A stretch of DNA of 64,000 nucleotides from Streptomyces aurantiacus (GTDB taxonomy: Bacteria; Actinomycetota; Actinomycetes; Streptomycetales; Streptomycetaceae): the NCBI RefSeq assembly GCF_027107535.1, contig NZ_CP114283.1:62001-126000 (forward strand), read 5' to 3'. The notes under the pieces are model-generated. The model saw only the letters and a program-made list of their open reading frames with translations. It ran no database searches and was not told the origin of the DNA. Shown one piece after another: positions 16,770 through 25,573 of the stretch. Each line of letters opens with the position of its first letter. Within the stretch, counting starts at the first letter, position 1. The position numbers and the translations under genes are program-made.

Positions 16770-18064
16770 CCCTCCAGGAACGCCACGAGCGAGTTCGCCA
16801 GCAGGAACGGGTCGTCCGCGCCGCACAGTTCGCGGGCGCTGTGCATCGACAGGATGGCCACACCGATGTCGACCGTCTTGATGCCGTGGCGGGCCGCGGT
16901 GATGGGGCCGATGGTCGTGCCGCAGGGCATGGAGTTGTTGGAGACGAAGGTCTGGAAGGGCACGCCGGCCTTCTCGCAGGCCGCGGCGAAGACCGCGCGG
17001 CCCGAACCGTCCGTGGCGTAGCGGTTGTTGACGTTCACCTTGAGGATCGGGCCCTGGCCCGCGCGCGGGTGGTGCGTCGGGTCGTGGCGCTCCGCGTAGT
17101 TCGGGTGCACTGCGTGGCCCGTGTCGGAGGAGAGACAGACCGTGGCCGCGAAGGCACGCGCCCTGTCCTCGAACGACCCTCCGCGTGCGAAGACCGAACG
17201 TTCCAGCACGCTGCCGAGCAGGGGCCCGTCCGCGCCCGTGTCCGACTGCGAGCCGTTCTCCTCGTGGTCGAACGCCGCGAGGACCGGGATGTACGGCAGG
17301 GGCTCCTCGGCGGTGGCCACGGCCGCCAGCGCGGCCGTACCGGCGTGCACGGACAGCAGGTTGTCCATGCGCGGGCCCGCGAGCAGCTCCTGGCCCCGGC
17401 CCAGGTAGGCGGGCGGTTCGATGGGGTGGACCATCAGGTCCCAGCCGGTGGTCTCGCCCTCGGTGATCCCCGACTCCTGCTCCAGGAAGCGGATCAGGTC
17501 GCCGTCACGCGCGTCGTCGCCGAGGCCCCAGATGGGCTGCAGGTGCCGCTGCTTGTCGAGCTTGAGACCCTCCGCGGTGACGGAACGGTCGAGGTGGATG
17601 GCGAGTTGCGGCACCCGCAGCAGAGCCCGGTCGACGTTCACGAGGCGGGTCGAGCCGTCCCGCAGCGTCAGCCGCCCGGCCAGACCCAGGTCCCGGTCGA
17701 GCCAGGAGTTGAGGAGCGGCCCGCCGTAGACCTCGACAGCGACCTGTCTCCAGCCGTGCCCGCCGCTGTCGGGACGCGGCTTCACCCGCAGGTTGGGGGA
17801 GTCGGTGTGCGCCCCGACGATGCGGAAGGCGGTGTGCGGCTCGGCGCCCTCCGGCACGTACCAGGCCACGATCGCGCCGCCGCGCAGCACGTACTTCCCG
17901 CCGCTGGTCCCGTCCCACGCGTCGGTCTCCACGACCTGGCGGAAGCCCGCCTTCTCCAGCCGCTCGGCGGCGTTCGCCACGGCGTGGTACGGGGACGGAC
18001 TCGTCGCCAGGAAGGACATGAGGTCGTCGGTGTGGCCGCGGTCGAAGCGTGGGGGTGTGCGCAT
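16766..18064 (-). CDS. apeB: M18 family aminopeptidase
   Basis: A 432-residue zinc aminopeptidase of family M18 (aspartyl aminopeptidase/ApeB type). Metal-site segments are visible: GAHTDSPNLRVKP near residue 80, FDHEENGSQSDTGADG near 240, and SSDTGHAVHPNYAERHDP near 310. The C-terminal AARHGIKTVDIGVAILSMHSARE carries the last histidine ligand. It is likely cytosolic and releases N-terminal residues from peptides. The stop codon lies inside the terminal repeat of the adjacent MITE, so its last residues may have changed relative to the ancestral gene. Confidence 0.92.
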   Translation of the reverse strand: MRTPPRFDRGHTDDLMSFLATSPSPYHAVANAAERLEKAGFRQVVETDAWDGTSGGKYVLRGGAIVAWYVPEGAEPHTAFRIVGAHTDSPNLRVKPRPDSGGHGWRQVAVEVYGGPLLNSWLDRDLGLAGRLTLRDGSTRLVNVDRALLRVPQLAIHLDRSVTAEGLKLDKQRHLQPIWGLGDDARDGDLIRFLEQESGITEGETTGWDLMVHPIEPPAYLGRGQELLAGPRMDNLLSVHAGTAALAAVATAEEPLPYIPVLAAFDHEENGSQSDTGADGPLLGSVLERSVFARGGSFEDRARAFAATVCLSSDTGHAVHPNYAERHDPTHHPRAGQGPILKVNVNNRYATDGSGRAVFAAACEKAGVPFQTFVSNNSMPCGTTIGPITAARHGIKTVDIGVAILSMHSARELCGADDPFLLANSLVAFLEG

Positions 18065-18083
18065 GGGTTCACCTTAACGACGT

Positions 18084-18121
18084 ACGAGGGCCCGCTCCCG
18101 GGGATGGGAACGGGCCCTCGT
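18084..18121 (-). terminator. Terminator of the acyl-CoA dehydrogenase gene
   Basis: Perfect 11-nt arms (18084-18094 and 18111-18121) plus an inner CCC/GGG stem. The hairpin lies about 140 bp after the leftward dehydrogenase stop and just upstream of the M18 gene. Confidence 0.75.
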
Positions 18122-18263
18122 GTGGGGTGTGTACAGACGGCGGGACGGGTGGGGATGATCCGCCGCGAAGGCGACGGATCACGTCCCCGGTGGCACCGTC
18201 CGCCCGCTTCCACGGGCTCCGGCCGGGTGCGGTCGGCCGATTCCGTCCGCCCGCTCCGGTCGG

Positions 18264-20090
18264 CTAGAAGGCGGCCTCGTCCAGCTCCATCAGGTCCAGC
18301 TCGACGGCCTCGGCGAGCTTGCGCGCGCCGGTGACGCCGGGCAGGACGTTGGCCGCGAAGAACTTCGCCGCGGCGATCTTGCCGGTGTAGAAGGACCTGT
18401 CCTTCGCCGCGGCCGTCTCCAGCTTCTCGGCGGCGACGGCCGCGCCCTTCAGGAGCAGGTAGCCGACGACGACGTCACCCGAGGCCATCAGGAGGCGGGT
18501 GGTGTTCAGCCCGACCTTGTAGATGTTCTTGACGTCCTGCTCGGTGGCCGCGAGGTCGGTGAGCATCAGGCCGACGATGGCCTCCAGCTCGACGGCCGCC
18601 TTGGCGAGGTGCTCGCGGGCGCCGGACAGCTCCTCGCCGCCGGTGCCGAGCGCCAGGAACTTCTTGATGTCCTCGGCGAGCGAGTTCAGCGCCGCGCCCT
18701 GGTTGCGGACGATCTTCCGGAAGAAGAAGTCCTGGCCCTGGATCGCGGTGGTGCCCTCGTACAGCGTGTCGATCTTCGCGTCCCGGATGTACTGCTCGAT
18801 CGGGTACTCCTGCAGGAAGCCGGAGCCGCCGTAGGTCTGCAGCGACTGGGCGAGCTGCTCGTAGCCCTTCTCGGAGCCGTAGCCCTTCACGATCGGCAGG
18901 AGCAGGTCGTTCATCGCCTCCAGGGTGGAGGCGTCCTCGCCCTCGGCCTCCTTGACCTGGATGTCGTCCTGGAGTGCGGCGGTGTGCAGCACGAGGGCGC
19001 GCATGCCCTCCGCGTACGCCTTCTGCGTCATGAGCGAGCGGCGCACGTCCGGGTGGTGCGTGATGGTGACCTTGGGCGCGGTCTTGTCCATGAACTGCGC
19101 GAGGTCGGGGCCCTGGACGCGCTCCTTGGCGTACTCCAGGGCGTTCAGGTACCCCGTCGAGAGCGTGGAGATCGCCTTCGTGCCGACCATCATGCGGGCG
19201 AACTCGATGATGCGGAACATCTGGCGGATGCCGTCGTGCTTGTCGCCGATGAGCCAGCCCTTGGCGGGGTGGCGGTCGCCGAACGTCATCTCGCAGGTGT
19301 TGGAGGCCTTGAGGCCCATCTTGTGCTCGACGTTCGTCGCGTACGCGCCGTTGCGGGCGCCCAGCTCGCCGGTCTCGAAGTCGAACTCGTACTTCGGGAC
19401 GAGGAAGAGGGACAGGCCCTTGGTGCCGGGCCCGGCACCCTCGGGGCGGGCGAGTACGTAGTGAAGGATGTTCTCCGACATGTCGTGCTCACCGGACGTG
19501 ATGAACCGCTTCACGCCCTCGATGTGCCAGGAGCCGTCCTCCTGCTCGACCGCCTTGGTGCGGCCGGCGCCGACGTCCGAGCCGGCGTCCGGCTCGGTGA
19601 GCACCATCGTGGAGCCCCACTGCTTGTCGACGGCGATCTTCGCGATGTGCTTCTGGACCTCGTTGCCCTCGTCGAAGAGGATGCCCGCGAAGGCGGGGCC
19701 GGAGGAGTACATCCAGACCGCCGGGTTCGCGCCGAGCACCAGCTCCGCGTACGCCCAGATCAGGGAGCGGGGGGCGGTGGTGCCGCCGATCTCCTCGGGC
19801 AGGCCGAGCCGCCAGTACTCGGAGTCCATGAAGGCCTGGTAGGACTTCTTGAAGGACGCCGGGACGGGCGCCGTGTTGGTCTCCGGGTCGAAGACCGGCG
19901 GGTTGCGGTCGGCGTCCGCGAAGGACTCCGCCAGCTCGTTCTCCGAGAGGCGGGTCAGCTCTTCGAGGATGCTCTTGGCGGTCTCGGTGTCCATCTCCGC
20001 GAACGGGCCGGTGCCGTACAGCTTGTCGCGCCCGAGCACCTCGAAGAGGTTGAACTCGATGTCGCGGAGATTCGACTTGTAGTGCCCCAT
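18264..20090 (-). CDS. Long-form acyl-CoA dehydrogenase (FadE5-like)
   Basis: A 608-residue FAD flavoenzyme catalysing the first step of fatty acid beta-oxidation. The N-terminal domain begins [20 protein letters not shown], typical of the 600-residue class. FAD-binding signatures are [15 protein letters not shown] and RFITSGEHD; the C-terminal part has [35 protein letters not shown] with the usual active-site Glu in YEGT. The extra C-terminal helical domain (about 470-608) suggests action on medium to long acyl-CoAs. It is probably transcribed alone. Confidence 0.92.
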   Translation of the reverse strand: MGHYKSNLRDIEFNLFEVLGRDKLYGTGPFAEMDTETAKSILEELTRLSENELAESFADADRNPPVFDPETNTAPVPASFKKSYQAFMDSEYWRLGLPEEIGGTTAPRSLIWAYAELVLGANPAVWMYSSGPAFAGILFDEGNEVQKHIAKIAVDKQWGSTMVLTEPDAGSDVGAGRTKAVEQEDGSWHIEGVKRFITSGEHDMSENILHYVLARPEGAGPGTKGLSLFLVPKYEFDFETGELGARNGAYATNVEHKMGLKASNTCEMTFGDRHPAKGWLIGDKHDGIRQMFRIIEFARMMVGTKAISTLSTGYLNALEYAKERVQGPDLAQFMDKTAPKVTITHHPDVRRSLMTQKAYAEGMRALVLHTAALQDDIQVKEAEGEDASTLEAMNDLLLPIVKGYGSEKGYEQLAQSLQTYGGSGFLQEYPIEQYIRDAKIDTLYEGTTAIQGQDFFFRKIVRNQGAALNSLAEDIKKFLALGTGGEELSGAREHLAKAAVELEAIVGLMLTDLAATEQDVKNIYKVGLNTTRLLMASGDVVVGYLLLKGAAVAAEKLETAAAKDRSFYTGKIAAAKFFAANVLPGVTGARKLAEAVELDLMELDEAAF

Positions 20091-20353
20091 GGCGACGGCT
20101 CCGTTGAAAGATCGGGGAGGTGGTGAGTCCTCGGTGACGAGGGCTCGTACCTGGTTCGAGTCTGGTGCGCATCTGGTTCACGTACCAACTAGTAGCTACG
20201 ATGATGCTACCCGTCGGTAATAAGAATCAACCCCTGAACGCCCAAGTGTGAGCAGGCTCTACATTTCGGGGTCCACCTTCGGGTGCGGGTCCATGAATCC
20301 GCCACCTGTTCGAGGAAATCCGGCATCGGCGACCTTGTGCCCCATGCCCTCGG

Positions 20354-20367
20354 TAGTCTTGCCCCCA
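20354..20367 (+). promoter_or_regulatory. -10 box of a probable leaderless SseB-like gene
   Basis: TAGTCT (20354-20359) places the start of transcription at about 20366, one base before ATG 20367. No ribosome-binding site is visible. Upstream (20091-20353) is the promoter region of the divergent dehydrogenase gene. Confidence 0.45.
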
Positions 20368-20864
20368 TGTACGGCTACGACCAGAACGTGGGACCGGGGC
20401 AGCAGCAGTACGCGCAGTCCCAGCCGCCCCCGCAGCAGCAGATGCCCGGTGGCGTCGGCGGGGTCGGCGGGTACGGCCAGCAGCAGCCGCTCTACCCCGA
20501 GCCGTCGCCGCCGTCGCTCGCGGACGCGGTGCGCGCGTTCACCACGGGGTCGCTGACCCCCGAGGACTTCCAGCAGGTCTTCGCCACGTCCAAGGTCTAC
20601 TGCCCGCGAGGCGACAACCCCGGATTCCTGGCGCTGCACAACACCCAGCAGCCCGTGATCCCGATGTTCACCTCGCTCAAGGAGCTCCGCCGGTACGCCG
20701 GCAAGGAGTCCAAGTACTTCGTGATCACCGGAGCCGAGGTGATCGACCTGCTCCCCACCGGCTACGGCTTCGTCCTCGACATGGAGGGTGAGCACCGCAT
20801 CGTCTTCGACGCGAAGGCGGTCGAGCAGATGGTGGACTTCGCGATGCGCCGTATGTACGGCTAG
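20367..20864 (+). CDS. SseB-like domain protein
   Basis: A 165-residue protein with a Gln/Gly/Pro/Tyr-rich N-terminus (about 1-48) and an SseB-like N-terminal domain (about 50-160): FQQVFATSKVYCPRG, QPVIPMFTSLKELRRYAG and SKYFVITGAEVIDLLPTGYGFVLDM. This domain is widespread in Streptomyces, often beside type VII or envelope genes, and its biochemical role is unknown. The Gln-rich head resembles other actinobacterial disordered tails. Confidence 0.75.
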   Translation: MYGYDQNVGPGQQQYAQSQPPPQQQMPGGVGGVGGYGQQQPLYPEPSPPSLADAVRAFTTGSLTPEDFQQVFATSKVYCPRGDNPGFLALHNTQQPVIPMFTSLKELRRYAGKESKYFVITGAEVIDLLPTGYGFVLDMEGEHRIVFDAKAVEQMVDFAMRRMYG

Positions 20865-20909
20865 CCGCCCTTGCTTCTCGGACGGCCGGCGCGCCCCGTT
20901 CCACGAGCG

Positions 20910-20937
20910 ACGCCCGGAGGGAATGCCCTCCGGGCGT
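20910..20937 (+). terminator. Terminator after the SseB-like gene
   Basis: A 12-bp perfect stem (20910-20921 and 20926-20937) closes on an AATG tetraloop and is followed by a short T-containing run. Confidence 0.8.
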
Positions 20938-20958
20938 TCTGTGTTCCCGGTGGCAGAA

Positions 20959-20979
20959 AGTTCTACGTTCAACTAAACT
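20959..20979 (+). promoter_or_regulatory. Putative promoter and operator of the pirin gene
   Basis: AGTTCTACGTTCAACT (20959-20974) is an imperfect 16-bp palindrome (half-sites AGTTGAAC and AGTTCTAC) of MarR-operator style. It abuts TAAACT (20974-20979), a possible -10; a weak -35 would be TGGCAG at 20951-20956. A repressor bound here would block the polymerase. Confidence 0.4.
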
Positions 20980-21001
20980 CGGAGCACAAGGAGGTACCGA
21001 C

Positions 21002-21973
21002 ATGCCTGCAGTGACCGTCGAGAACCCGCTGACCCTGCCGCGTGTGGCGGCGTCGGCCGAGGCCGTGGCCCGTCCCGTGCTCACCGTGACCACCGCGCCG
21101 AGCGGCTTCGAGGGAGAGGGCTTCCCGGTCCGTCGCGCGTTCGCCGGGATCAACTACCGCCACCTCGACCCGTTCATCATGATGGACCAGATGGGCGAGG
21201 TGGAGTACGCGCCGGGCGAGCCCAAGGGCACCCCCTGGCACCCCCACCGCGGCTTCGAGACCGTGACCTACATCATCGACGGCGTCTTCGACCACCAGGA
21301 CTCCAACGGTGGCGGCGGCACCATCACCAACGGCGACACCCAGTGGATGACGGCGGGCTCGGGCCTCCTGCACATCGAGGCTCCGCCGGAGTCGCTCGTC
21401 GTGTCGGGCGGTCTCTTCCACGGGCTCCAGCTGTGGGTGAACCTGCCGGCCGCGGACAAGATGATGGCGCCGCGCTACCAGGACATTCGCGGTGGCTCGG
21501 TCCAGCTGCTCAGCACCCCCGACGGCGGCGCGCTCCTGCGGGTCATCGCCGGTGAGCTGGACGGTCACGAGGGCCCCGGCATCACGCACACGCCGATCAC
21601 CATGATCCACGCGACCGTGGCGCCGGGCGCCGAGCTCACGCTCCCGTGGCGCGAGGACTTCAACGCCCTCGCGTACGTGATGGCGGGCCGCGGCAGTGTC
21701 GGCGCGGAGCGCCGGCCCGTGCACACCGGCCAGACGACCGTCTTCGGTGAGGGTTCCTCGCTGACCGTCCGCGCGGACGAGGAGCAGGACGCGAACACGC
21801 CCGACCTGGAGATCGTCATCCTGGGCGGCCGGCCGATCCGTGAGCCGATGGCGCACTACGGCCCGTTCGTGATGAACACCCGCGAGGAGCTCCAGCAGGC
21901 CTTCGAGGACTTCCAGAAGGGGCGGCTGGGGACGGTCCCGGCGGTCCACGGGATGTCCGAGGGCGGGATGTAG
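21002..21973 (+). CDS. Pirin family protein
   Basis: A 323-residue bicupin of the pirin family. The N-terminal cupin holds the metal-binding text WHPHRGFETVTYIIDG and the histidine of GLLHIEAPPES. The start at 21002 has GGAGG well placed. Bacterial pirins include quercetin dioxygenase-like enzymes and partners of metabolic enzymes; in Streptomyces a pirin-like protein has been linked to redox balance and fatty acid oxidation. It may respond to a MarR-type repressor through the upstream palindrome. Confidence 0.9.
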   Translation: MPAVTVENPLTLPRVAASAEAVARPVLTVTTAPSGFEGEGFPVRRAFAGINYRHLDPFIMMDQMGEVEYAPGEPKGTPWHPHRGFETVTYIIDGVFDHQDSNGGGGTITNGDTQWMTAGSGLLHIEAPPESLVVSGGLFHGLQLWVNLPAADKMMAPRYQDIRGGSVQLLSTPDGGALLRVIAGELDGHEGPGITHTPITMIHATVAPGAELTLPWREDFNALAYVMAGRGSVGAERRPVHTGQTTVFGEGSSLTVRADEEQDANTPDLEIVILGGRPIREPMAHYGPFVMNTREELQQAFEDFQKGRLGTVPAVHGMSEGGM

Positions 21974-22008
21974 TTTTCCCATACGACGGATCCGTGCGGT
22001 CCGATACG

Positions 22009-22063
22009 ATACGGAAAGGCCCGAAGCCGCAATCTCGTTTTGCGGCTTCGGGCCTTTCCGTAT
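22009..22063. terminator. 24-bp perfect hairpin between pirin and BRO-N genes
   Basis: Arms 22009-22032 and 22040-22063 are perfectly complementary over 24 bp with a 7-nt loop. The convergent setting makes it a bidirectional terminator. The upper strand of the second arm ends with T-rich sequence. Confidence 0.92.
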
Positions 22064-22077
22064 GCCTCTCTCAGGCA

Positions 22078-23016
22078 CTACGGCAGTACGTAGACCGGCG
22101 CCCCGTCCGCATCACACCCCGCCTGCCGCACGCACCGTCGCTTGATCAGCATCCGTACGCAGTCATGGACGCGCTCCTGCGACAGACCCGTACGGGCGGC
22201 GATCTCCTCCAAGCGGTAGCGGGCGCCGCCCCGCAGAAGAGCCGGGGCCAGGTAGGCGGCCACCGCGTGGACGTCTCCCGTGACGACGAGGTTCTTCGCC
22301 TGCCAGGAGGCGAGGAGTCCCTGCGGCGTCAGTTCGGGCTCCGGCTCCGGCACGGCGGTGGGCCGGGGATTGCTGTGCGGACGCCGGAGGGCCTCGGCGA
22401 TCTGCTGCAGCGCTTCAGCCATCAGATTCTGGCTGCGGTTGATCTGCCGCAGCAGTTCGCCGCGCTCCTCCTGGCCGGCGAGCAGCAACTCGTCCGCCCG
22501 GATGTTCCGCTCTTCGAGTCGCACGATGGCGTCGGCGATCCGTTGGGGCATGACGTATGCGGTCGCGCCGTCGGGAGCGGGCTGAACGGGGGCCGGTTCC
22601 AGGGTGTAGGAGCCGTCGCGCTGGATGGATGCGATGACCGAGGCCACCCATGCCTTGAAGGGCTGGGACTGCTGTTTCGTGCAGCCGTTGACCAGTCGGA
22701 TCAGCCCTTCGAGACTCACGAGGTTCATGTCTCGTCGCCACTCTCGACCTGCGGGAATGCTGAGAGTGTGCTTCCCAAGCACACTCTCGGCACTTCCGAA
22801 GTCGGCCTTGTCCGCGACATTGCGCAGAGCCGAGCCCGTGTGGCTGTAGCCCAGTTGCTTGCACACGTCGACCGCGGGGAACCAGTGGGAGCCGTCCGGC
22901 AGGGTAAGCCTCCTCAGGCGCGCCCCTGTGGCCGCGAACACGAAGTCGTTCACATCGATCGCGTCCCGTCGCGGCGCCGCCGACCGGTCCTGCCGTGTGC
23001 TGTTCTGCTCGTACAT
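22078..23016 (-). CDS. BRO-N domain protein with C-terminal helical/HTH region
   Basis: A 312-residue protein. The BRO-N domain (about 22-125) is recognised by FPAVDVCKQLGYSHTGSALRNV and LVSLEGLIRLV..C...QPFKAWVASVIASIQRDGSY, as in phage antirepressors and baculovirus BRO proteins. A central helical stretch (about 160-215) could form a coiled coil. The C-terminal 80 residues look like a winged helix (RYRLEEIAARTGLSQERVHDCVRMLI). Phage or plasmid origin is likely, but no other phage gene is near, and in Streptomyces such proteins are also found as lone chromosomal regulators. Confidence 0.8.
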   Translation of the reverse strand: MYEQNSTRQDRSAAPRRDAIDVNDFVFAATGARLRRLTLPDGSHWFPAVDVCKQLGYSHTGSALRNVADKADFGSAESVLGKHTLSIPAGREWRRDMNLVSLEGLIRLVNGCTKQQSQPFKAWVASVIASIQRDGSYTLEPAPVQPAPDGATAYVMPQRIADAIVRLEERNIRADELLLAGQEERGELLRQINRSQNLMAEALQQIAEALRRPHSNPRPTAVPEPEPELTPQGLLASWQAKNLVVTGDVHAVAAYLAPALLRGGARYRLEEIAARTGLSQERVHDCVRMLIKRRCVRQAGCDADGAPVYVLP

Positions 23017-23123
23017 CGAGCCTCACCTCCGCTCCGGAAAGTAGGCAGGCGAAAGCGCAACTCATGTCCACAGCAAGGATGTTCACCCGATAGGGGCAGA
23101 GGTATCGATTCTGCCGTCGCTCG

Positions 23124-23152
23124 GGCCCTCACGCCGTCGATGAGAGGGCCCG
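23124..23152 (-). terminator. Probable terminator of the SpoIIE phosphatase gene
   Basis: GGGCCCTC (23124-23131) and GAGGGCCC (23145-23152) form an 8-bp stem with a 13-nt loop, 61 bp beyond the phosphatase stop and upstream of the BRO-N gene. Confidence 0.5.
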
Positions 23153-23212
23153 GCTGCCGTCATCGGCGCCCCCCCCGTTCAGCCCTCGGGGCGCGCCGCC
23201 ATGCCGTCTGCA

Positions 23213-25405
23213 TCACCGTGGGGCCGCGGAGCCCTCAGGGAGCCCGGGCCGGCCGTCCTCGTCGGGCCCGGCCTCCTCCTCGTAGAGCTCGAACCAGATG
23301 CTCTTGCCCTCGCCCCGGGGGTCCACCCCCCAGGCGTCGGCGAGCAGCTCCGTCAGCACCAGGCCCCGCCCGGAGGACGCGAGCTCGCCGGGCTGTCGCT
23401 TGTGGGGCAGGTCGTCGCTGCCGTCGGTCACCTGGATCCGGATGCGGCGGGCGCCCGCGGGGCCCGTCATCTCGGCGACGAGCAGCGCGTCCGCGTCCGT
23501 GTGGACGAGGACGTTCGTGACCATCTCGGAGACCAGCAGGACCGCCGAGTCGACCTGGTCGGCGGAGGTCCAGTCGTGCAGGAACTCCCGCAACTGCTGC
23601 CGGGCCCCCGCGACCTTCTGGGGCTCGGCCTGCGCGACGGTCAGCATGGTGCGCCGTACTGCGGGCCGCTCGGTCACCGAACCGTCGGGATCGCAGCCCT
23701 CCTCACCCGCCCGGCACAGCAGCAGCACCGCTATGTCGTCCTCGCGGCGGTCCGCCAGCGGCCCGGTCGTGTGGTGCGAGGAGGGCCCGTGCACGGCCTG
23801 GACCAGCGCGTCGGCGAGTACCTCCATGTCGCCGTCGTGGCTCTCCAGGATCTTGCGGATCCTGAGCCATCCGGTGTCCAGGTCGTGCCCGCCGGTCTCG
23901 ATCAGCCCGTCCGTGCACAGCAGCATCGTCTCGCCGTGCTCCAGCACGAACCGCGTCGTCGGATAGTCGGCGTCCGGGTCGATGCCGAGCGGCAGCCCGC
24001 CCGCGGTGGTCCGGGTCAGCACGGTCCCGTCCGCCATGCGTATCGCCGGGTCGGGGTGCCCGGCCCTGGCCATCTCCAGGACGCCGCTCTCCGGGTCGAC
24101 CTCGACGTACAGGCAGGTCGCGAAGCGCAGGTCCGAGATCTCCTCGTCGTATGTGATCCCGTACAGGAAGCGTGAGGCGCGCGAGAGGACCGCGTCCGGG
24201 CGGTGCCCCTCGGAGGCGTACGCCCGCAGCGCTATCCGCAGCTGGCCCATCAGCCCCGCGGCGCGTACGTCGTGGCCCTGGACGTCGCCGATGACCAGCG
24301 CGAAGCGGCCGGCCCCGGGGCTCGTCCGCGAGGTGCCGCCGGGCAGCGGAATCATGTCGTACCAGTCGCCGCCGACCTGGAGCCCACCGCCCGTGGGCAC
24401 GTACCGGGCCGCGACGCTCATCCCGGGGATCTGCGGCCCGAGGGTGGGCAGCATCGAGCGCTGGAGGCCGTCCGTGAGCTCCCGCTCGGACTCGGCGATT
24501 CCGGCCCGCGAGAGGGCCTGGGCCAGCATCCGCGCCACGGTCGTCAGTACGGAGCGCTCGTCGGGCGTGAAGGTGACCGGATACGTGAAGGCCGCCATCC
24601 ACGCGCCCATCGTGCGCCCCGCGAACGTGAGCGGCAGGAACGCCCAGGACTGGCGGCCGAACTGCTGGGCGAGCGGCCAGGCGGCCGGATAGCGGTCGCG
24701 GTAGTGGTCGGGTGAGGAGAGATAGACGGCACGGCCCGCGCGGACGACCTCGGCGGCCGGATAGTCCGTGTCCAGCGGCATCTGGGTGAAGGGCTCCTCG
24801 TCCCCGGGCTGGTGCCCGTGGTGCCCGATGACCGTGAGCCGGTCGCCCTCCGCGCCGAAGACGGCCAGCCCGTCCGGCGAGAACCCGGGCATCGACAGGC
24901 CGGCGGCGACCCGCAGCACCTCCTCCGTGGACCGTGCCTCGGCCAGCGCGCGCCCCGCGTCCAGCAGGAACGCCTCGCGCGAGCGTCTCCAGTCGCCGGT
25001 GACCGGTGTACGGGCGGCGGCCCCCGGAGACTGTTCGGTGACCTCCTGGAGGGTGCCGATCAGCTGGTACGAGCCGGTGCCCGGGTCGAACGACGGCTTG
25101 GAGCGGCTGCGCACGGTCCGGATCACATGGCCCTGCTCGTCCATCACCCGAAGGCGCAACTCGGCGAGCGTGCCCTCGGCGGCGGCGAGCTGGACGACCC
25201 CGTTGACCTCGTTCCAGTCGACGGGGTGGAAACGGGCCCGTACGCCCGCCTCCGTCAGTACGGCCGCCTCCGCGGGCAGGCCGAGGAGCCGGGAGGCCTC
25301 GGCGTCGAGGGTGACCTTCCCGGCGGCGTCGTCCCACCTCCACAGGCCGGTGGACAGAGTGGCGAGGACGTCCCCTACAGAGGGAAGGGGATCACCGATG
25401 CGCAT
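23213..25405 (-). CDS. SpoIIE-type PP2C phosphatase with PAS, GAF and anti-sigma-like ATPase domains
   Basis: A 730-residue signalling protein. Order: PAS (about 1-125), GAF (about 140-300), PP2C/SpoIIE phosphatase (about 320-530) with metal-binding VGGDWYDMIPLP, IGDVQGHDVRAAG, DGLIETGG and REDDIAVLLL, then a GHKL ATPase domain (about 590-715) with N-box EMVTNVLVH and GRGLVLTELLADAWG. Such proteins act in partner-switching control of sigma factors: the phosphatase releases an anti-anti-sigma factor and the ATPase domain phosphorylates it. No sigma or antagonist gene is adjacent, so the partners are elsewhere. It appears cytosolic. Confidence 0.9.
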   Translation of the reverse strand: MRIGDPLPSVGDVLATLSTGLWRWDDAAGKVTLDAEASRLLGLPAEAAVLTEAGVRARFHPVDWNEVNGVVQLAAAEGTLAELRLRVMDEQGHVIRTVRSRSKPSFDPGTGSYQLIGTLQEVTEQSPGAAARTPVTGDWRRSREAFLLDAGRALAEARSTEEVLRVAAGLSMPGFSPDGLAVFGAEGDRLTVIGHHGHQPGDEEPFTQMPLDTDYPAAEVVRAGRAVYLSSPDHYRDRYPAAWPLAQQFGRQSWAFLPLTFAGRTMGAWMAAFTYPVTFTPDERSVLTTVARMLAQALSRAGIAESERELTDGLQRSMLPTLGPQIPGMSVAARYVPTGGGLQVGGDWYDMIPLPGGTSRTSPGAGRFALVIGDVQGHDVRAAGLMGQLRIALRAYASEGHRPDAVLSRASRFLYGITYDEEISDLRFATCLYVEVDPESGVLEMARAGHPDPAIRMADGTVLTRTTAGGLPLGIDPDADYPTTRFVLEHGETMLLCTDGLIETGGHDLDTGWLRIRKILESHDGDMEVLADALVQAVHGPSSHHTTGPLADRREDDIAVLLLCRAGEEGCDPDGSVTERPAVRRTMLTVAQAEPQKVAGARQQLREFLHDWTSADQVDSAVLLVSEMVTNVLVHTDADALLVAEMTGPAGARRIRIQVTDGSDDLPHKRQPGELASSGRGLVLTELLADAWGVDPRGEGKSIWFELYEEEAGPDEDGRPGLPEGSAAPR

Positions 25406-25524
25406 TGACCCACTGTATGAAGAGGTGAACGAAGGGTGCCACTGAGGCAGGTGAGGCGGGGGTGGGCGCCGGGCCCCGGAACTATTGCGGACGGTGACCT
25501 TGGGGTGGCCGGTACGCTTGCACG

Positions 25525-25540
25525 TGTTTCACGTGAAACA
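25525..25540. other. parS site (ParB-binding chromosome-partitioning site)
   Basis: TGTTTCACGTGAAACA is a perfect 16-bp palindrome identical to the parS consensus. The symmetry extends three bases further on each side (25522-25543). ParB binds parS sites clustered around oriC in Streptomyces. It lies 34 bp upstream of aspS, so bound ParB could also affect aspS transcription. I found no second full match in this window. Confidence 0.93.
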
Positions 25541-25573
25541 CGTCCCCGATCCGCGAAGACTGGATGAACGACG

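Noticed and set aside
18609..20126. Long open frame (505 codons) on the strand opposite the acyl-CoA dehydrogenase gene
   Set aside because: It is an antisense shadow caused by GC-rich codon structure; the composition is Arg/Val/Gly-Leu-rich with no domain.
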